A DNA stretch of 61,131 bases. Origin: Deltaproteobacteria bacterium. GTDB taxonomy: Bacteria; Desulfobacterota; Desulfomonilia; UBA1062. Numbering within the stretch: the stretch's first letter is position 1; every line of letters starts with the position of its first letter. The stretch lies in assembly GCA_023230665.1 (NCBI GenBank), contig JALNWY010000002.1:1-61131 (forward strand), written 5' to 3'. The notes under the pieces are model-generated. The model was not told where the DNA came from. It saw only the letters and a program-made list of their open reading frames with translations, and did no database searches. Position numbers and translations under genes: made by a program. Of the stretch, positions 52,607 to 60,938 are shown piece after piece.

Positions 52607-54304
52607 TTACACGAGAAGCATATTATTGATCGGGGCCCCGGCGGGCACCATGGGATAGACGTCTTCCTCGGGGTCCACCACAAAGTCGACGATCACCGGG
52701 CCCGGTATCCGCAAGGCCTCCCGTATGGCGTCCTTGACGTCTTCGGGCCTGGTGACGCGCAGGCCCTTTGCGCCGTAGGCCTCGGCCAGCTTCACGAAAT
52801 CCGGCGAAACCGCCATGGAGGTGTGCGAGTAGCGCTTCTTGTAAAACAGCGACTGCCACTGCCTGACCATGCCCAGGTAGCCGTTGTTGAGGATCATGAC
52901 CTTGACCGGGAGGTCGTACTGTACCGCGGTGGCCAACTCCTGGATATTCATCTGGATGGAGCCGTCTCCTGCGATATCGATGACTGTTCGACCCGGAAAG
53001 GCCACCTGTGCCCCGATTGCCGCGGGAAAACCATAACCCATGGTCCCCAGCCCGCCCGAGGTCAGAAAGAGCCTCGGCTCGTTGAATTTGTAGAATTGGG
53101 CCGTCCACATCTGATTCTGGCCCACCTCGGTGGTGATGATGGTGTCGTCGGGCGCGATCTCGTCGATCATCTCGATCACGTACTGGGGCTTGACGATCTC
53201 GCTTTTGCAGTACCTGAGCGGCTGCTGCTCCTTCCAGACCTCGATCTCGCTCCGCCAGGATGCTGTCTGGGAGAGCATCTCGGCCAGCTCGGCGTCTTTG
53301 CCGGCGAGCTCGGCGAGCATGCCTCTGAGCACCATCCTGCAGTCGCCCACCACGGGCAGATCCACCTTCACGTTCTTGCTGATGGAGGTGGGATCGATGT
53401 CGATGTGGATGATCTTGGCCTTGGGCGCGAACTCGTCGACCTTGCCGGTCACCCGGTCGTCGAACCGGGCCCCGATTGCAATGAGGCAGTCCGAGTTCGT
53501 GACTGTCATATTCGCCGCATAGGTGCCGTGCATGCCCAGCATGCCCAGAGACAGCGGATCGCCCGATGGAAAGGCTCCCATACCCATGAGCGTGGTAGTG
53601 ACCGGAAGTTGAAGCCTCCGGGCAAAGTCCGAGAGCTCTTTGGATGCGCCGGCGAGCGTGACCCCGCCCCCTGCATAGATCACCGGATGCCTGCTCTTGA
53701 GGATCAAGCCCATGATGCGCCTGATCTGACCCGGATGCCCCTTGTAGGTGGGACAGTAGCTTTCGAGGCTCAGCGAGTCGGGATATTTGAAGTTCACGGT
53801 GCTCTTCATCACGTCCTTGGGAAGATCCACCAGCACCGGTCCGGGTCTGCCCGTCCGGGCGATGTAGAACGCCTCTTTGATCACCCTGCCCAGGTCGCAG
53901 ACATCCTTGACCAGGTAGTTGTGCTTGGTGCACGGCCGCGTGATCCCTACGATGTCCGCCTCCTGGAAGGCATCGTTGCCGATGAGATGCGTGGGAACCT
54001 GGCCGGTGAACACCACGATCGGTATGGAATCCATATATGCGGTGGCAATTCCGGTGACCGTGTTCGTGGCCCCCGGCCCCGATGTCACCAGGCACACGCC
54101 CACCCGTCCCGACGCGCGGGCATAGCCGTCCGCTGCATGGACCGCCCCCTGCTCGTGCCGCGACAGGATGAACTGGATATCCCGTGCATCCATGATGGCA
54201 TCGAATATATCGAGCACGGCTCCGCCGGGGTATCCGAACGCATGGGTTACACCCTCACACCGCAAGGCCTCGATAAAGGCCTGCGCTCCGGTAATTTTCC
54301 TCAT
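52607..54304 (-). CDS. ilvB: Acetolactate synthase large subunit
   Basis: The 565-residue TPP enzyme has the catalytic glutamate region (SRHEQGAVHAADGYAR), GPGATNTVTGIATAYMDS and the TPP-binding GDGSIQMN...NNGYLGMV near 430-460. It condenses pyruvate or pyruvate plus 2-oxobutyrate. It is the first biosynthetic gene of the operon and starts 30 bases after the DUF465 gene. Confidence 0.97.
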   Translation of the reverse strand: MRKITGAQAFIEALRCEGVTHAFGYPGGAVLDIFDAIMDARDIQFILSRHEQGAVHAADGYARASGRVGVCLVTSGPGATNTVTGIATAYMDSIPIVVFTGQVPTHLIGNDAFQEADIVGITRPCTKHNYLVKDVCDLGRVIKEAFYIARTGRPGPVLVDLPKDVMKSTVNFKYPDSLSLESYCPTYKGHPGQIRRIMGLILKSRHPVIYAGGGVTLAGASKELSDFARRLQLPVTTTLMGMGAFPSGDPLSLGMLGMHGTYAANMTVTNSDCLIAIGARFDDRVTGKVDEFAPKAKIIHIDIDPTSISKNVKVDLPVVGDCRMVLRGMLAELAGKDAELAEMLSQTASWRSEIEVWKEQQPLRYCKSEIVKPQYVIEMIDEIAPDDTIITTEVGQNQMWTAQFYKFNEPRLFLTSGGLGTMGYGFPAAIGAQVAFPGRTVIDIAGDGSIQMNIQELATAVQYDLPVKVMILNNGYLGMVRQWQSLFYKKRYSHTSMAVSPDFVKLAEAYGAKGLRVTRPEDVKDAIREALRIPGPVIVDFVVDPEEDVYPMVPAGAPINNMLLV

Positions 54305-54334
54305 CTTCCGCGCCCCTTCTCACCGCATAACAAT

Positions 54335-54571
54335 TCAATATGAATCAACTTTCTCCCTGTACGAGCGGAGTATTTCTTCTATTCTGTCCTTGCCTCTGAG
54401 CTTGAGCTTCTGGATTTCCTTGCGGCGTATCTCTTCCTCGGTGCTCAGGTATCGCCGCTTGTTGATCTGTTCAAGCTTTTCTTCGTAGTCCAGGTGCTCA
54501 TCCCAGAGCTTCTTGAGCTCCTTGTTCTTGGGGATAAGCCTGCGTATCATCTGTAATTCTGTTTCTTCCAT
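54335..54571 (-). CDS. DUF465 (YdcH-like) protein
   Basis: The 78-residue helical protein reads LKKLWDEHLDYEEKLEQI then RYLSTEEEIRRKEIQKLKLRGKDRI, the DUF465 hairpin of two long helices. Function unknown. It leads the ilv operon and probably shares its promoter. Confidence 0.88.
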   Translation of the reverse strand: MEETELQMIRRLIPKNKELKKLWDEHLDYEEKLEQINKRRYLSTEEEIRRKEIQKLKLRGKDRIEEILRSYREKVDSY

Positions 54572-54605
54572 ACACGCTCACCTCGTGATTTCTTGGTAAA
54601 CCCTA

Positions 54606-54634
54606 TGTACATCATAGATACCTCACCATGTCAA
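54606..54634 (-). promoter_or_regulatory. Candidate promoter of the DUF465-ilv-leu operon
   Basis: On the minus strand, a perfect TTGACA (54629-54634), 17 bases, then TGTACA (54606-54611), about 35 bases before the DUF465 start. The -10 match is weak. No attenuator hairpin or leucine-rich leader peptide is apparent. Confidence 0.45.
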
Positions 54635-54751
54635 CATAGTGATTCATTGGTGTTACAGGGCCTTCTCGACCTGCTCTTAGGGCCGACGATTCCCGGGCTG
54701 AACGTCGGAATTCCGTCCCGGTGTCGTCCGGGGCCAGGAGGACCGCACCCA

Positions 54752-55174
54752 TCAGAAGGCGATCATACCCGTGAAGAAGAAGTGAATGATCAGGGCTGGA
54801 AGCAGCACAAAGGCCAGGGCCCTATGCACCGACAACAGCCCGGTGCGCAGGCTCTTTTTTCCATAAAACAGCCAGGCCCCCGCCGCGGACGCACAGATCA
54901 GGACAAAGGCCGCGATGAGCCCGCTTACAGAGATGAACGAACCGGCGATGACCGGATATGCATGCGCTGCAAGGGCGATCAGGGCTGCCGCGCCGAAGAT
55001 TCGGTGCCGGCCTACCATGAGTTTCATGAAGCTCCGGTAGGCGTCGGCAAAGTCCGCGTATTCGCGGGGGAGCCGTTTGACGTATTCCCTGCCGATCTGC
55101 TTGAGCAGGTAGGTGGAGAACGCGGCAGCAAGTGCCAGCGCCGTCAGCCATCCGGTCAGTGCCTGTACGCTCAT
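54752..55174 (-). CDS. Small four-helix membrane protein, possible haem-binding
   Basis: The 140-residue protein has four hydrophobic helices with histidines near helix ends: GRHRIFG, LAAHAYP, SVHRALAF and LIIHFFF. Two histidine pairs on facing helices are the pattern of b-type haem membrane proteins such as cytochrome b561/ferric-reductase-like domains. Function unknown. ATG 55174 follows AGGAGA; the frame opens further upstream but with no membrane-protein character. Confidence 0.65.
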   Translation of the reverse strand: MSVQALTGWLTALALAAAFSTYLLKQIGREYVKRLPREYADFADAYRSFMKLMVGRHRIFGAAALIALAAHAYPVIAGSFISVSGLIAAFVLICASAAGAWLFYGKKSLRTGLLSVHRALAFVLLPALIIHFFFTGMIAF

Positions 55175-55475
55175 GTTATGTTCTCTGTCTCCTTGCCTTT
55201 TTTGTCTTCGGGTCGTTTCTGCATAAAACCCAGGGATTCGGCTGTCAACAGCCAAAGCCGGTGTTGAGTCTCCGGCTCGATGCAACAGGCCCTTTTCTCA
55301 AGAGATGGCGCCTTGCCCGGGTGGCTTACAGACTTGAGGCCGGGTCGGATTGCTTCTCTTGGCAACGCCTTGTTCCATTGATGAATCATGGCCTTGCAAT
55401 TGAATGGAACACCTATAGCACATGAATGGGTGGCCGAAGAAGTGCGGTTTGAACGATGATCTTCCGGAATAAAGC
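55175..55475. other. Intergenic region, nothing recognised
   Basis: About 300 bases between the small membrane protein gene and the end of the histidine kinase gene. I see no gene, hairpin with T-run or clear promoter here. Confidence 0.5.
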
Positions 55476-56870
55476 CTATGGCGTCTCGTCCCTGATGCTG
55501 TTCCTGCGGTCCATGAGGATTCTCAGGGTAAAGACCGCGCCCGGGTTTGCCTGAGGTATCACCTCGATGTGGGACCCTATCTTGGCCAGGGCCATGCGTG
55601 CCTCTGTGAGGCCGAGACCGATCTTCATGGGGTCTGAAGAAGTGAAAGGGGCAAAGATGGACTCGATATCGTCCTTCACGCCCGGACCGTAATCACGCAG
55701 CGAAACATGGGCGAATCCGTCACGGCGGGAGAGGGTGACGAGAAACCTCTCCGACCCGGTTTCCACGGCATTGTCCAGGATGCGCGAGAATGCCGTCTGG
55801 ACATGACATGCATCCGTGCAGGCCATGAGCCGCCCGTTACCTTCGATGGCTACCTCAGGAGCAGCGGGATGACGGGAAATCACCTCGGAGACCAGGAGGA
55901 GCAGATTTCTCCGGGCATAGACGAGTCTCCTGTTCACCATATTCTCATACTGTTCGATCCTCACGATCATCTCCTCGATCCTCTGGATCGATGAGTGGAT
56001 TCCGGAAAATGCAGTGCCGGCGAATTTTGCCTTCAGGCCATTGTCTTGTTTTTCGATCCTTTTCATGTATGCGCCGATTACGGTCAGCGGGTTTCTCAGC
56101 TCGTGGGAAAGCCCGTTGATCATGAGCGTGAGGTCCTTTGCCTGCAGAGAAATCCGGTACTGCATGGACCGGATATCAGTGATGTCCCGCCCGATGACTG
56201 AAAGCGCATAGATGCGACCGTCTTCGGACAAGGGCGTGCTCATGCACGAGAATATCCCGGTCCTTCCCCCGGCCAGACGGAATCTCGTCTCGATCTTGGA
56301 GGGCACGCCTTTGCGGAAACCGTTTGCGACCATTTCGTTGACCAGGTCCTTGTCTTCGTCCACCACATAATCCACGAGCGCCCGCCCGATGACCGGCTTG
56401 GTGCCGCGAACCAGATAGTTCTGGACGGTCTCGTTGCAGAACATGATCTTGCCGGTGGGCCCCAGCGCAAAGATGAGGTCGCTGGCGTTTCTGATGATGG
56501 CATTGTACCGTTTGCTGTCCCGCAGCATGGTTTTCTGTTTTTCCTGGATAGCGAGTTCTTTTTCGTTGAGCGATCGGATCAGCCTGTCGCCGATGTCATA
56601 GGACTCACGCATCTCGGTATACAGGGTGATGATGGCCTGAATGACCATGGTATCGCGCGGTATCACTCCTACCACCTGCTCGGGCAAGGGCGTGGATATG
56701 GGGAGATCGGACACGAGATAGACCCGCCCGCCCCGGATCGCGTCCCACTGAACACAACTCTTGTCATCGAGGAAGAGCAGGCTGTTCTCGGGAACACCCT
56801 CAAGGGTCTCTGTCTGCCTGATCCCGGCCACCCCGGCGGGAACAGGACCTCCATACCAGAAAACGTCCAT
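55476..56870 (-). CDS. PAS-domain sensor histidine kinase
   Basis: The 464-residue soluble kinase has an unassigned N-terminal region (1-115), a PAS domain (about 120-235), the phosphorylation histidine H256 in GLSHELRNPL and an ATPase domain with N in ILDNAVE, DYGPG and GLGL. No transmembrane segment is seen, so the signal is cytoplasmic. No response regulator lies adjacent. It is the last gene of a minus-strand cluster with the cNMP and deacetylase-like genes. Confidence 0.9.
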   Translation of the reverse strand: MDVFWYGGPVPAGVAGIRQTETLEGVPENSLLFLDDKSCVQWDAIRGGRVYLVSDLPISTPLPEQVVGVIPRDTMVIQAIITLYTEMRESYDIGDRLIRSLNEKELAIQEKQKTMLRDSKRYNAIIRNASDLIFALGPTGKIMFCNETVQNYLVRGTKPVIGRALVDYVVDEDKDLVNEMVANGFRKGVPSKIETRFRLAGGRTGIFSCMSTPLSEDGRIYALSVIGRDITDIRSMQYRISLQAKDLTLMINGLSHELRNPLTVIGAYMKRIEKQDNGLKAKFAGTAFSGIHSSIQRIEEMIVRIEQYENMVNRRLVYARRNLLLLVSEVISRHPAAPEVAIEGNGRLMACTDACHVQTAFSRILDNAVETGSERFLVTLSRRDGFAHVSLRDYGPGVKDDIESIFAPFTSSDPMKIGLGLTEARMALAKIGSHIEVIPQANPGAVFTLRILMDRRNSIRDETP

Positions 56871-56958
56871 GGAGAATCACTCGGAATATCGGATAATATT
56901 CTTTATTCCCCCTCATCGCCATGCTGACCGATGTGCTGTCCGAGACCAGGACCTCTCT

Positions 56959-57714
56959 CTATTTGACGATGAGAAGGTTTGCCTGCTTGAGCCTCTGGGC
57001 AAGGGAAGCGATGATCTTGTGGGCCACCTCGGGGTTTTCGCTGATGATCTTCTCCAGCCCGCCTTCGTGAACCGGGAGGATCTCGACCACGCTTCTGCCC
57101 AGGGAGCGGATGGTCGCGCTCCTCGGCTCGTTGAGGATAAAGCTCATCTCGCCGAAGTACTCGCCCGGTTTCGTGATCGTTGCGATGCGCACGCCTTTTC
57201 TGAGAACCTCGAGCCCCTGCTCTGTCTGATAGAGCTTGAATATCTCGGTACCGTTCGTCCCCTCTTCGATGATGGTCTCACCGTCGGCGAACTCACGGAC
57301 ATCGAGGTTGATCGTCTCGCTGTAGGGAATATTTGACTCGGCCACCGAGGTGGTCTGTTCAAGCTGCAGGTACGCCGAGCGCAGAACCATGCTCACCAGA
57401 CCGGGTTTGCTGAAGACGATATCTTCGATTGCCTCGGATTCGTAGGCGGCCACGCGCGAGGACTTCACAGCCTTTGCCGTGGTGCTGTAGGGAATGCCCC
57501 GATAGTAGTTTTCAAGGCCGAACACGTCACGGTCGGAGAGAATGCGGATGGGTTTGTCCATCTGGTAGATCTGGACCTCTCCCTGGAGGATCGCATAGAA
57601 GTATTCGTTGGTGTCCCCTTCCCGTACGATCAGCTCTCCGGGACGATACTCCTTAACCGATACCGCCTCGATAGTCTTGGGTTCCAGCATACTTGCCGTT
57701 TCGGCAGCAGACAC
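56959..57714 (-). CDS. Protein with two cyclic-nucleotide-binding domains
   Basis: The 251-residue product has two CAP_ED repeats, about 15-115 and 135-245. The second has the phosphate-cassette motif GEYFGEMSFILNEPRSATI. The first is degenerate (RDVFGLENYYRG). No DNA-binding helix-turn-helix or kinase domain is attached, so it is probably an adaptor sensing cAMP, cGMP or another ligand. GTG 57714 follows GAGGG. It begins 15 bases after the deacetylase-like gene. Confidence 0.88.
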   Translation of the reverse strand: MSAAETASMLEPKTIEAVSVKEYRPGELIVREGDTNEYFYAILQGEVQIYQMDKPIRILSDRDVFGLENYYRGIPYSTTAKAVKSSRVAAYESEAIEDIVFSKPGLVSMVLRSAYLQLEQTTSVAESNIPYSETINLDVREFADGETIIEEGTNGTEIFKLYQTEQGLEVLRKGVRIATITKPGEYFGEMSFILNEPRSATIRSLGRSVVEILPVHEGGLEKIISENPEVAHKIIASLAQRLKQANLLIVK

Positions 57715-57729
57715 GAGAAACTTTACCCT

Positions 57730-58746
57730 CTATCTCATTGTCAGGGGCCATATCCGGCCGTGTACTCTGATAAACTTCTCCAGCTCGGGAAAGGGCTGGG
57801 GTTCGATGGAGGGTACGACGGTTCCCTTGAGGATATCCATCACCCGTGACACTGACTCCTTCAATGCACCGAGATGGTACCCGCCTTCGAGCGAGTACAC
57901 GACCGGCGCACTTACGTTCCGGGCAGCTTCCTGGATAACGGCCGCGATAGCGGCAAACCCGTCCGAGCTGAGCAGCATGCCGCCGATGGGGTCCATTGCA
58001 TGGGCGTCGAAACCGGCTGACACCAGCACCAGCCCGGGTTCGAAATCCTCGATGATCGGCTGGAGTATGTGACGGTATACGGCCAGGAAGTGCCCGTCAC
58101 TCTTTCCCCCGCCCAGGGGACAGTTCACGGTATATCCTGTCCCCTCTCCTGCTCCGGTCTCGGACAAGGCCCCGGTCCCCGGATAGAAGGGATACTGGTG
58201 CGTCGAGAAGTACAGCACCCGGCTGTCGTCATAGAAGCTCTCCTGGGTGCCGTTTCCGTGATGGATGTCAAAGTCGACGATCGCCACCCGTTCGACCCCG
58301 AACGATCTGACGGCCTTGGATGCGGCGATCGCCACGTTGTTGAACAGGCAAAAACCCATGGCGCGGTCTTTCCTCGCGTGGTGCCCCGGCGGCCTCACAC
58401 AGGCGAATCCTGCATCGATTCCGCGATCCAGTGCCATTCTGCACAGGCTGATCAGCGACCCCACAGCTTGGAGGGAAACCTCGTACGATTCGGGACAGCA
58501 TACAGTGTCGGGGTCCAAGTTCACAGCCGAGCCCCTCACAGACGCACGGGCTATGGAATCGATGTATCCCCTGCCGTGGTTGAGCATGATGTCCTCAACC
58601 GGCGAGGCAACCGGCGGGACGAGCATGATCCCGGGATCTTCCTTGACAAACAGGGTGTGGATGCACTGAGCTCTCAGAGGACTCTCAGGATGGTAAACGC
58701 CGGTTTCGTGATCCATGAACCTTACGTCTGACACCACACCGATCAT
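57730..58746 (-). CDS. Histone-deacetylase-superfamily protein
   Basis: The 338-residue product has full family length, with the zinc-site motifs RPPGHHA, DFDIHHGNGT and SAGFDAH, and SLEGGYHL near the end. It would deacetylate a protein lysine or polyamine/acetoin-like substrate. AAGGGGA precedes ATG 58746. It sits between an unknown gene and the cNMP protein. Confidence 0.92.
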   Translation of the reverse strand: MIGVVSDVRFMDHETGVYHPESPLRAQCIHTLFVKEDPGIMLVPPVASPVEDIMLNHGRGYIDSIARASVRGSAVNLDPDTVCCPESYEVSLQAVGSLISLCRMALDRGIDAGFACVRPPGHHARKDRAMGFCLFNNVAIAASKAVRSFGVERVAIVDFDIHHGNGTQESFYDDSRVLYFSTHQYPFYPGTGALSETGAGEGTGYTVNCPLGGGKSDGHFLAVYRHILQPIIEDFEPGLVLVSAGFDAHAMDPIGGMLLSSDGFAAIAAVIQEAARNVSAPVVYSLEGGYHLGALKESVSRVMDILKGTVVPSIEPQPFPELEKFIRVHGRIWPLTMR

Positions 58747-58764
58747 CGTTTTCCCCTTTTTAAG

Positions 58765-59160
58765 CTATACATAGAGATCCAGGGCGTGTGGAGCATGCTC
58801 TTTCAGGACCGGATAAACACCCCCTCCTGCGGGGCCTGGAGAAGCCTGGCGCATTCTCCCGAAGAGAAGCTCGTGAATCACCGAGGCGCTCGAAACCAGG
58901 GGGTCGGGACCCAAGGTCGTGACCTGCGCCGGAGGCGCATATTCGATCCTCCGCACAGGCGGCTCGCACCTCTCCACCTCGCCATGAAGGCGTGGGAGTG
59001 CTGTGGCCTTGCCGCCGGATATGGAATCTCTGCCGGATTCCCCCTCGATAGTGACATACCTGAACCTGCAGAAAGGGAGATCAACTGCAATCCCTTTAAC
59101 ATTCGAGATATGGGCAAAGGGATTCCCATTATGCATCTTTTTCTTGGTACGCCAATTCAT
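58765..59160 (-). CDS. Hypothetical protein, first gene of the deacetylase-kinase cluster
   Basis: A 131-codon frame starting MNWRTKKKMHNGNPFAHI; a later ATG at 59136 is also possible. The C-terminal half contains VSSASVIHELLFGRM. No motif is recognised. The stop lies 18 bases before the deacetylase-like gene. The frame could be spurious, but the spacing fits an operon. Confidence 0.5.
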   Translation of the reverse strand: MNWRTKKKMHNGNPFAHISNVKGIAVDLPFCRFRYVTIEGESGRDSISGGKATALPRLHGEVERCEPPVRRIEYAPPAQVTTLGPDPLVSSASVIHELLFGRMRQASPGPAGGGVYPVLKEHAPHALDLYV

Positions 59161-59363
59161 GCCTTTTGACAAGCATAATCTCCCTGCGGGCCTCCAGGCC
59201 TCTCTGTGACCCCTACCCGGGGTCCGGGTCTTTGAAGGGCAGGCCCTTTGACCATTTCCGCCGCAGAGGGCAAGGAATGAGAACCACGCTCCCAGCCCTT
59301 GAGGAACGGACTGATACAGGTGATTCACTTGAGAACACCTGAAAGCGAAATAGTATGTATCAA

Positions 59364-59369
59364 TATAAT
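59364..59369 (+). promoter_or_regulatory. -10 element before the TPR protein gene
   Basis: A perfect TATAAT 24 bases before the ATG at 59394. The -35 element is weak (CTGAAA at 19 bases). Confidence 0.45.
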
Positions 59370-59393
59370 ATAGAGTGAAGGAGGTTCAGTACC

Positions 59394-60131
59394 ATGAGGA
59401 GGTTTTTCTTAGAAGGTTTGATCATTCTGTTCACGGTTGTTCTTCCAGGGTATCTCGCTGCGCAGGATATCATGGCCCAGGCCGATGCCCTCTACGAGCA
59501 GGGTGGCCTAGACAATCTCCTGAAGTCAGCGGAGCTCTATGCGCAGGCCTCTGAGGCGGACCCCGCCAGTTATGAAGCCGCATGGAAGGCATCTCGATCC
59601 TATCGGGAATACTGCAACCAGGCAAAGGAGAGCAGTGCTGAAGACTGGGAAGGTATTTGCAAGCAGTATGGAAAGATGGGCATGATGTATGGCGAGAAGG
59701 CCATCGCCCTCAATCCGGACAGGGTGGAGGGACATTTCTGGTATGGATGCTCTGTGGGAAACTACTCGGATGGTGTGAGCGTTCTCACGGCCCTTCGAGA
59801 AGGGCTCAAGGACAGAACCCAGACGAGCTTTGAAAAATCCTATGAGATCGACAAAACCTATATGACCGGCGGTCCCATCAAGGCTCTTGGCCGTTTCTGG
59901 TATGTGCTGCCCTGGCCTTTGAGCGACAAGGAAAAGGCTGTCTCATACCTGAAAGAATACAACCAGGCCTACCCTGAGGATGTCGAAGGCCAGGTCTTCC
60001 TCGCCGAGGCCCTCATCGACTCGGGAGGAGACGAAAATACGGCACAGGCAAAGGCGCTTCTGGAACAGGCCTCTGTCTGTGACGAGAAATACTTCAGCGA
60101 TTGGGCAAAGCGGCTCATGGCAGACCTCTGA
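59394..60131 (+). CDS. Exported TPR-repeat protein (TRAP transporter TatT-like)
   Basis: The 245-residue product has a signal peptide ending about AQD (residue 24). Several TPR-like helices follow (AELYAQASEADPASYEAAWKAS, KAIALNPDRVEGHFWYG). The EGHFWYG and GGPIKALGRFW segments fit the TatT-type TRAP accessory proteins. No TRAP genes are adjacent. A nested hairpin follows the stop. Confidence 0.75.
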   Translation: MRRFFLEGLIILFTVVLPGYLAAQDIMAQADALYEQGGLDNLLKSAELYAQASEADPASYEAAWKASRSYREYCNQAKESSAEDWEGICKQYGKMGMMYGEKAIALNPDRVEGHFWYGCSVGNYSDGVSVLTALREGLKDRTQTSFEKSYEIDKTYMTGGPIKALGRFWYVLPWPLSDKEKAVSYLKEYNQAYPEDVEGQVFLAEALIDSGGDENTAQAKALLEQASVCDEKYFSDWAKRLMADL

Positions 60132-60139
60132 TCGTATAA

Positions 60140-60189
60140 CCGGATACCAAAAACAGGCATTCCCGGAGACCTGAATGCCCGATATCCGG
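60140..60189 (+). terminator. Nested hairpin after the TPR gene
   Basis: An outer stem CCGGATA / TATCCGG surrounds an inner GGCATTC / GAATGCC. No T-run follows, so termination is uncertain. Confidence 0.45.
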
Positions 60190-60345
60190 CTCTATTTAAG
60201 GCCGATTTTTTTCTTGCGTGCCGGAAAGAGAGGACGCATCTCCCCTTGAGAAAGGATCGCTTCTGAGCAGGTGAAACCTTGGGTGGCAGGTACGCTCTTA
60301 GAGGGGGCTCGCCGGCAGGGAGAATCCGTATGGAGAAAAATCCGC

Positions 60346-60717
60346 TCAGTCGCCCTGAGCGGATCGGCTCAACGCGAGCAGAGAGGCCTGATCGAGCTTT
60401 CGCAGGCTGCTCAGGAGAAGCTTGACATCACGGTTGTTCTGATCATCGAATTCTATGGCCATCCCCTTGTTCCACTCGATTCTCACCACCTTGCCGGAGA
60501 CATCGATCACCTTGCCGAGGTCGTGGGCGTCAAGCGTTGCATGCAGGCTATCGCCCTTCTCCAGGGGATGATGGGTTTCGATGAATACCCCTCCGAGGCT
60601 CAAATTCCTCACAGTTCCCTTCAAGACCCTGCCGTGCGAGTCCTGATAACGTGCTTCGATCCTGAACAATTTTCTGGAATGTCTTCGCTTGTCTTTCTTC
60701 ACATCCACTCCATACAT
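60346..60717 (-). CDS. PilZ domain protein
   Basis: The 123-residue product has the PilZ c-di-GMP motifs: RRHSRKLFR (R-x-x-x-R) at residues 11-19 and NLSLGG (D/N-x-S-x-x-G) near residue 38. It likely binds cyclic di-GMP. No partner domain is attached. It may respond to the HD-GYP protein encoded at 19759. Confidence 0.9.
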   Translation of the reverse strand: MYGVDVKKDKRRHSRKLFRIEARYQDSHGRVLKGTVRNLSLGGVFIETHHPLEKGDSLHATLDAHDLGKVIDVSGKVVRIEWNKGMAIEFDDQNNRDVKLLLSSLRKLDQASLLALSRSAQGD

Positions 60718-60938
60718 CTCTTATGATAGTATTATTCGTCAAAGCTGCTTTATTTCTTAATACTTTCTCTGAAAAAAGACTGTTCTTAAGGCAGGATAAC
60801 CAGGGGTTCTCTCTGGCATAAAAATTGAGAAACTGTTTTTCCCAGGGAAAAAGCTGTGGTAGATAGATCTGGGTGTTATCCTCCATGGACTAAAGCCATG
60901 AGATGACTGCCGCGAAAGAGAGGTGAGACAAAGGGGCC

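Noticed and set aside
52823..54343. A 506-codon plus-strand frame
   Set aside because: Antisense shadow of ilvB.
60814..60829. Sigma54-like TGGCAT-N5-TTGAG upstream of dapL
   Set aside because: The essential GC of the -12 element is replaced by GA.
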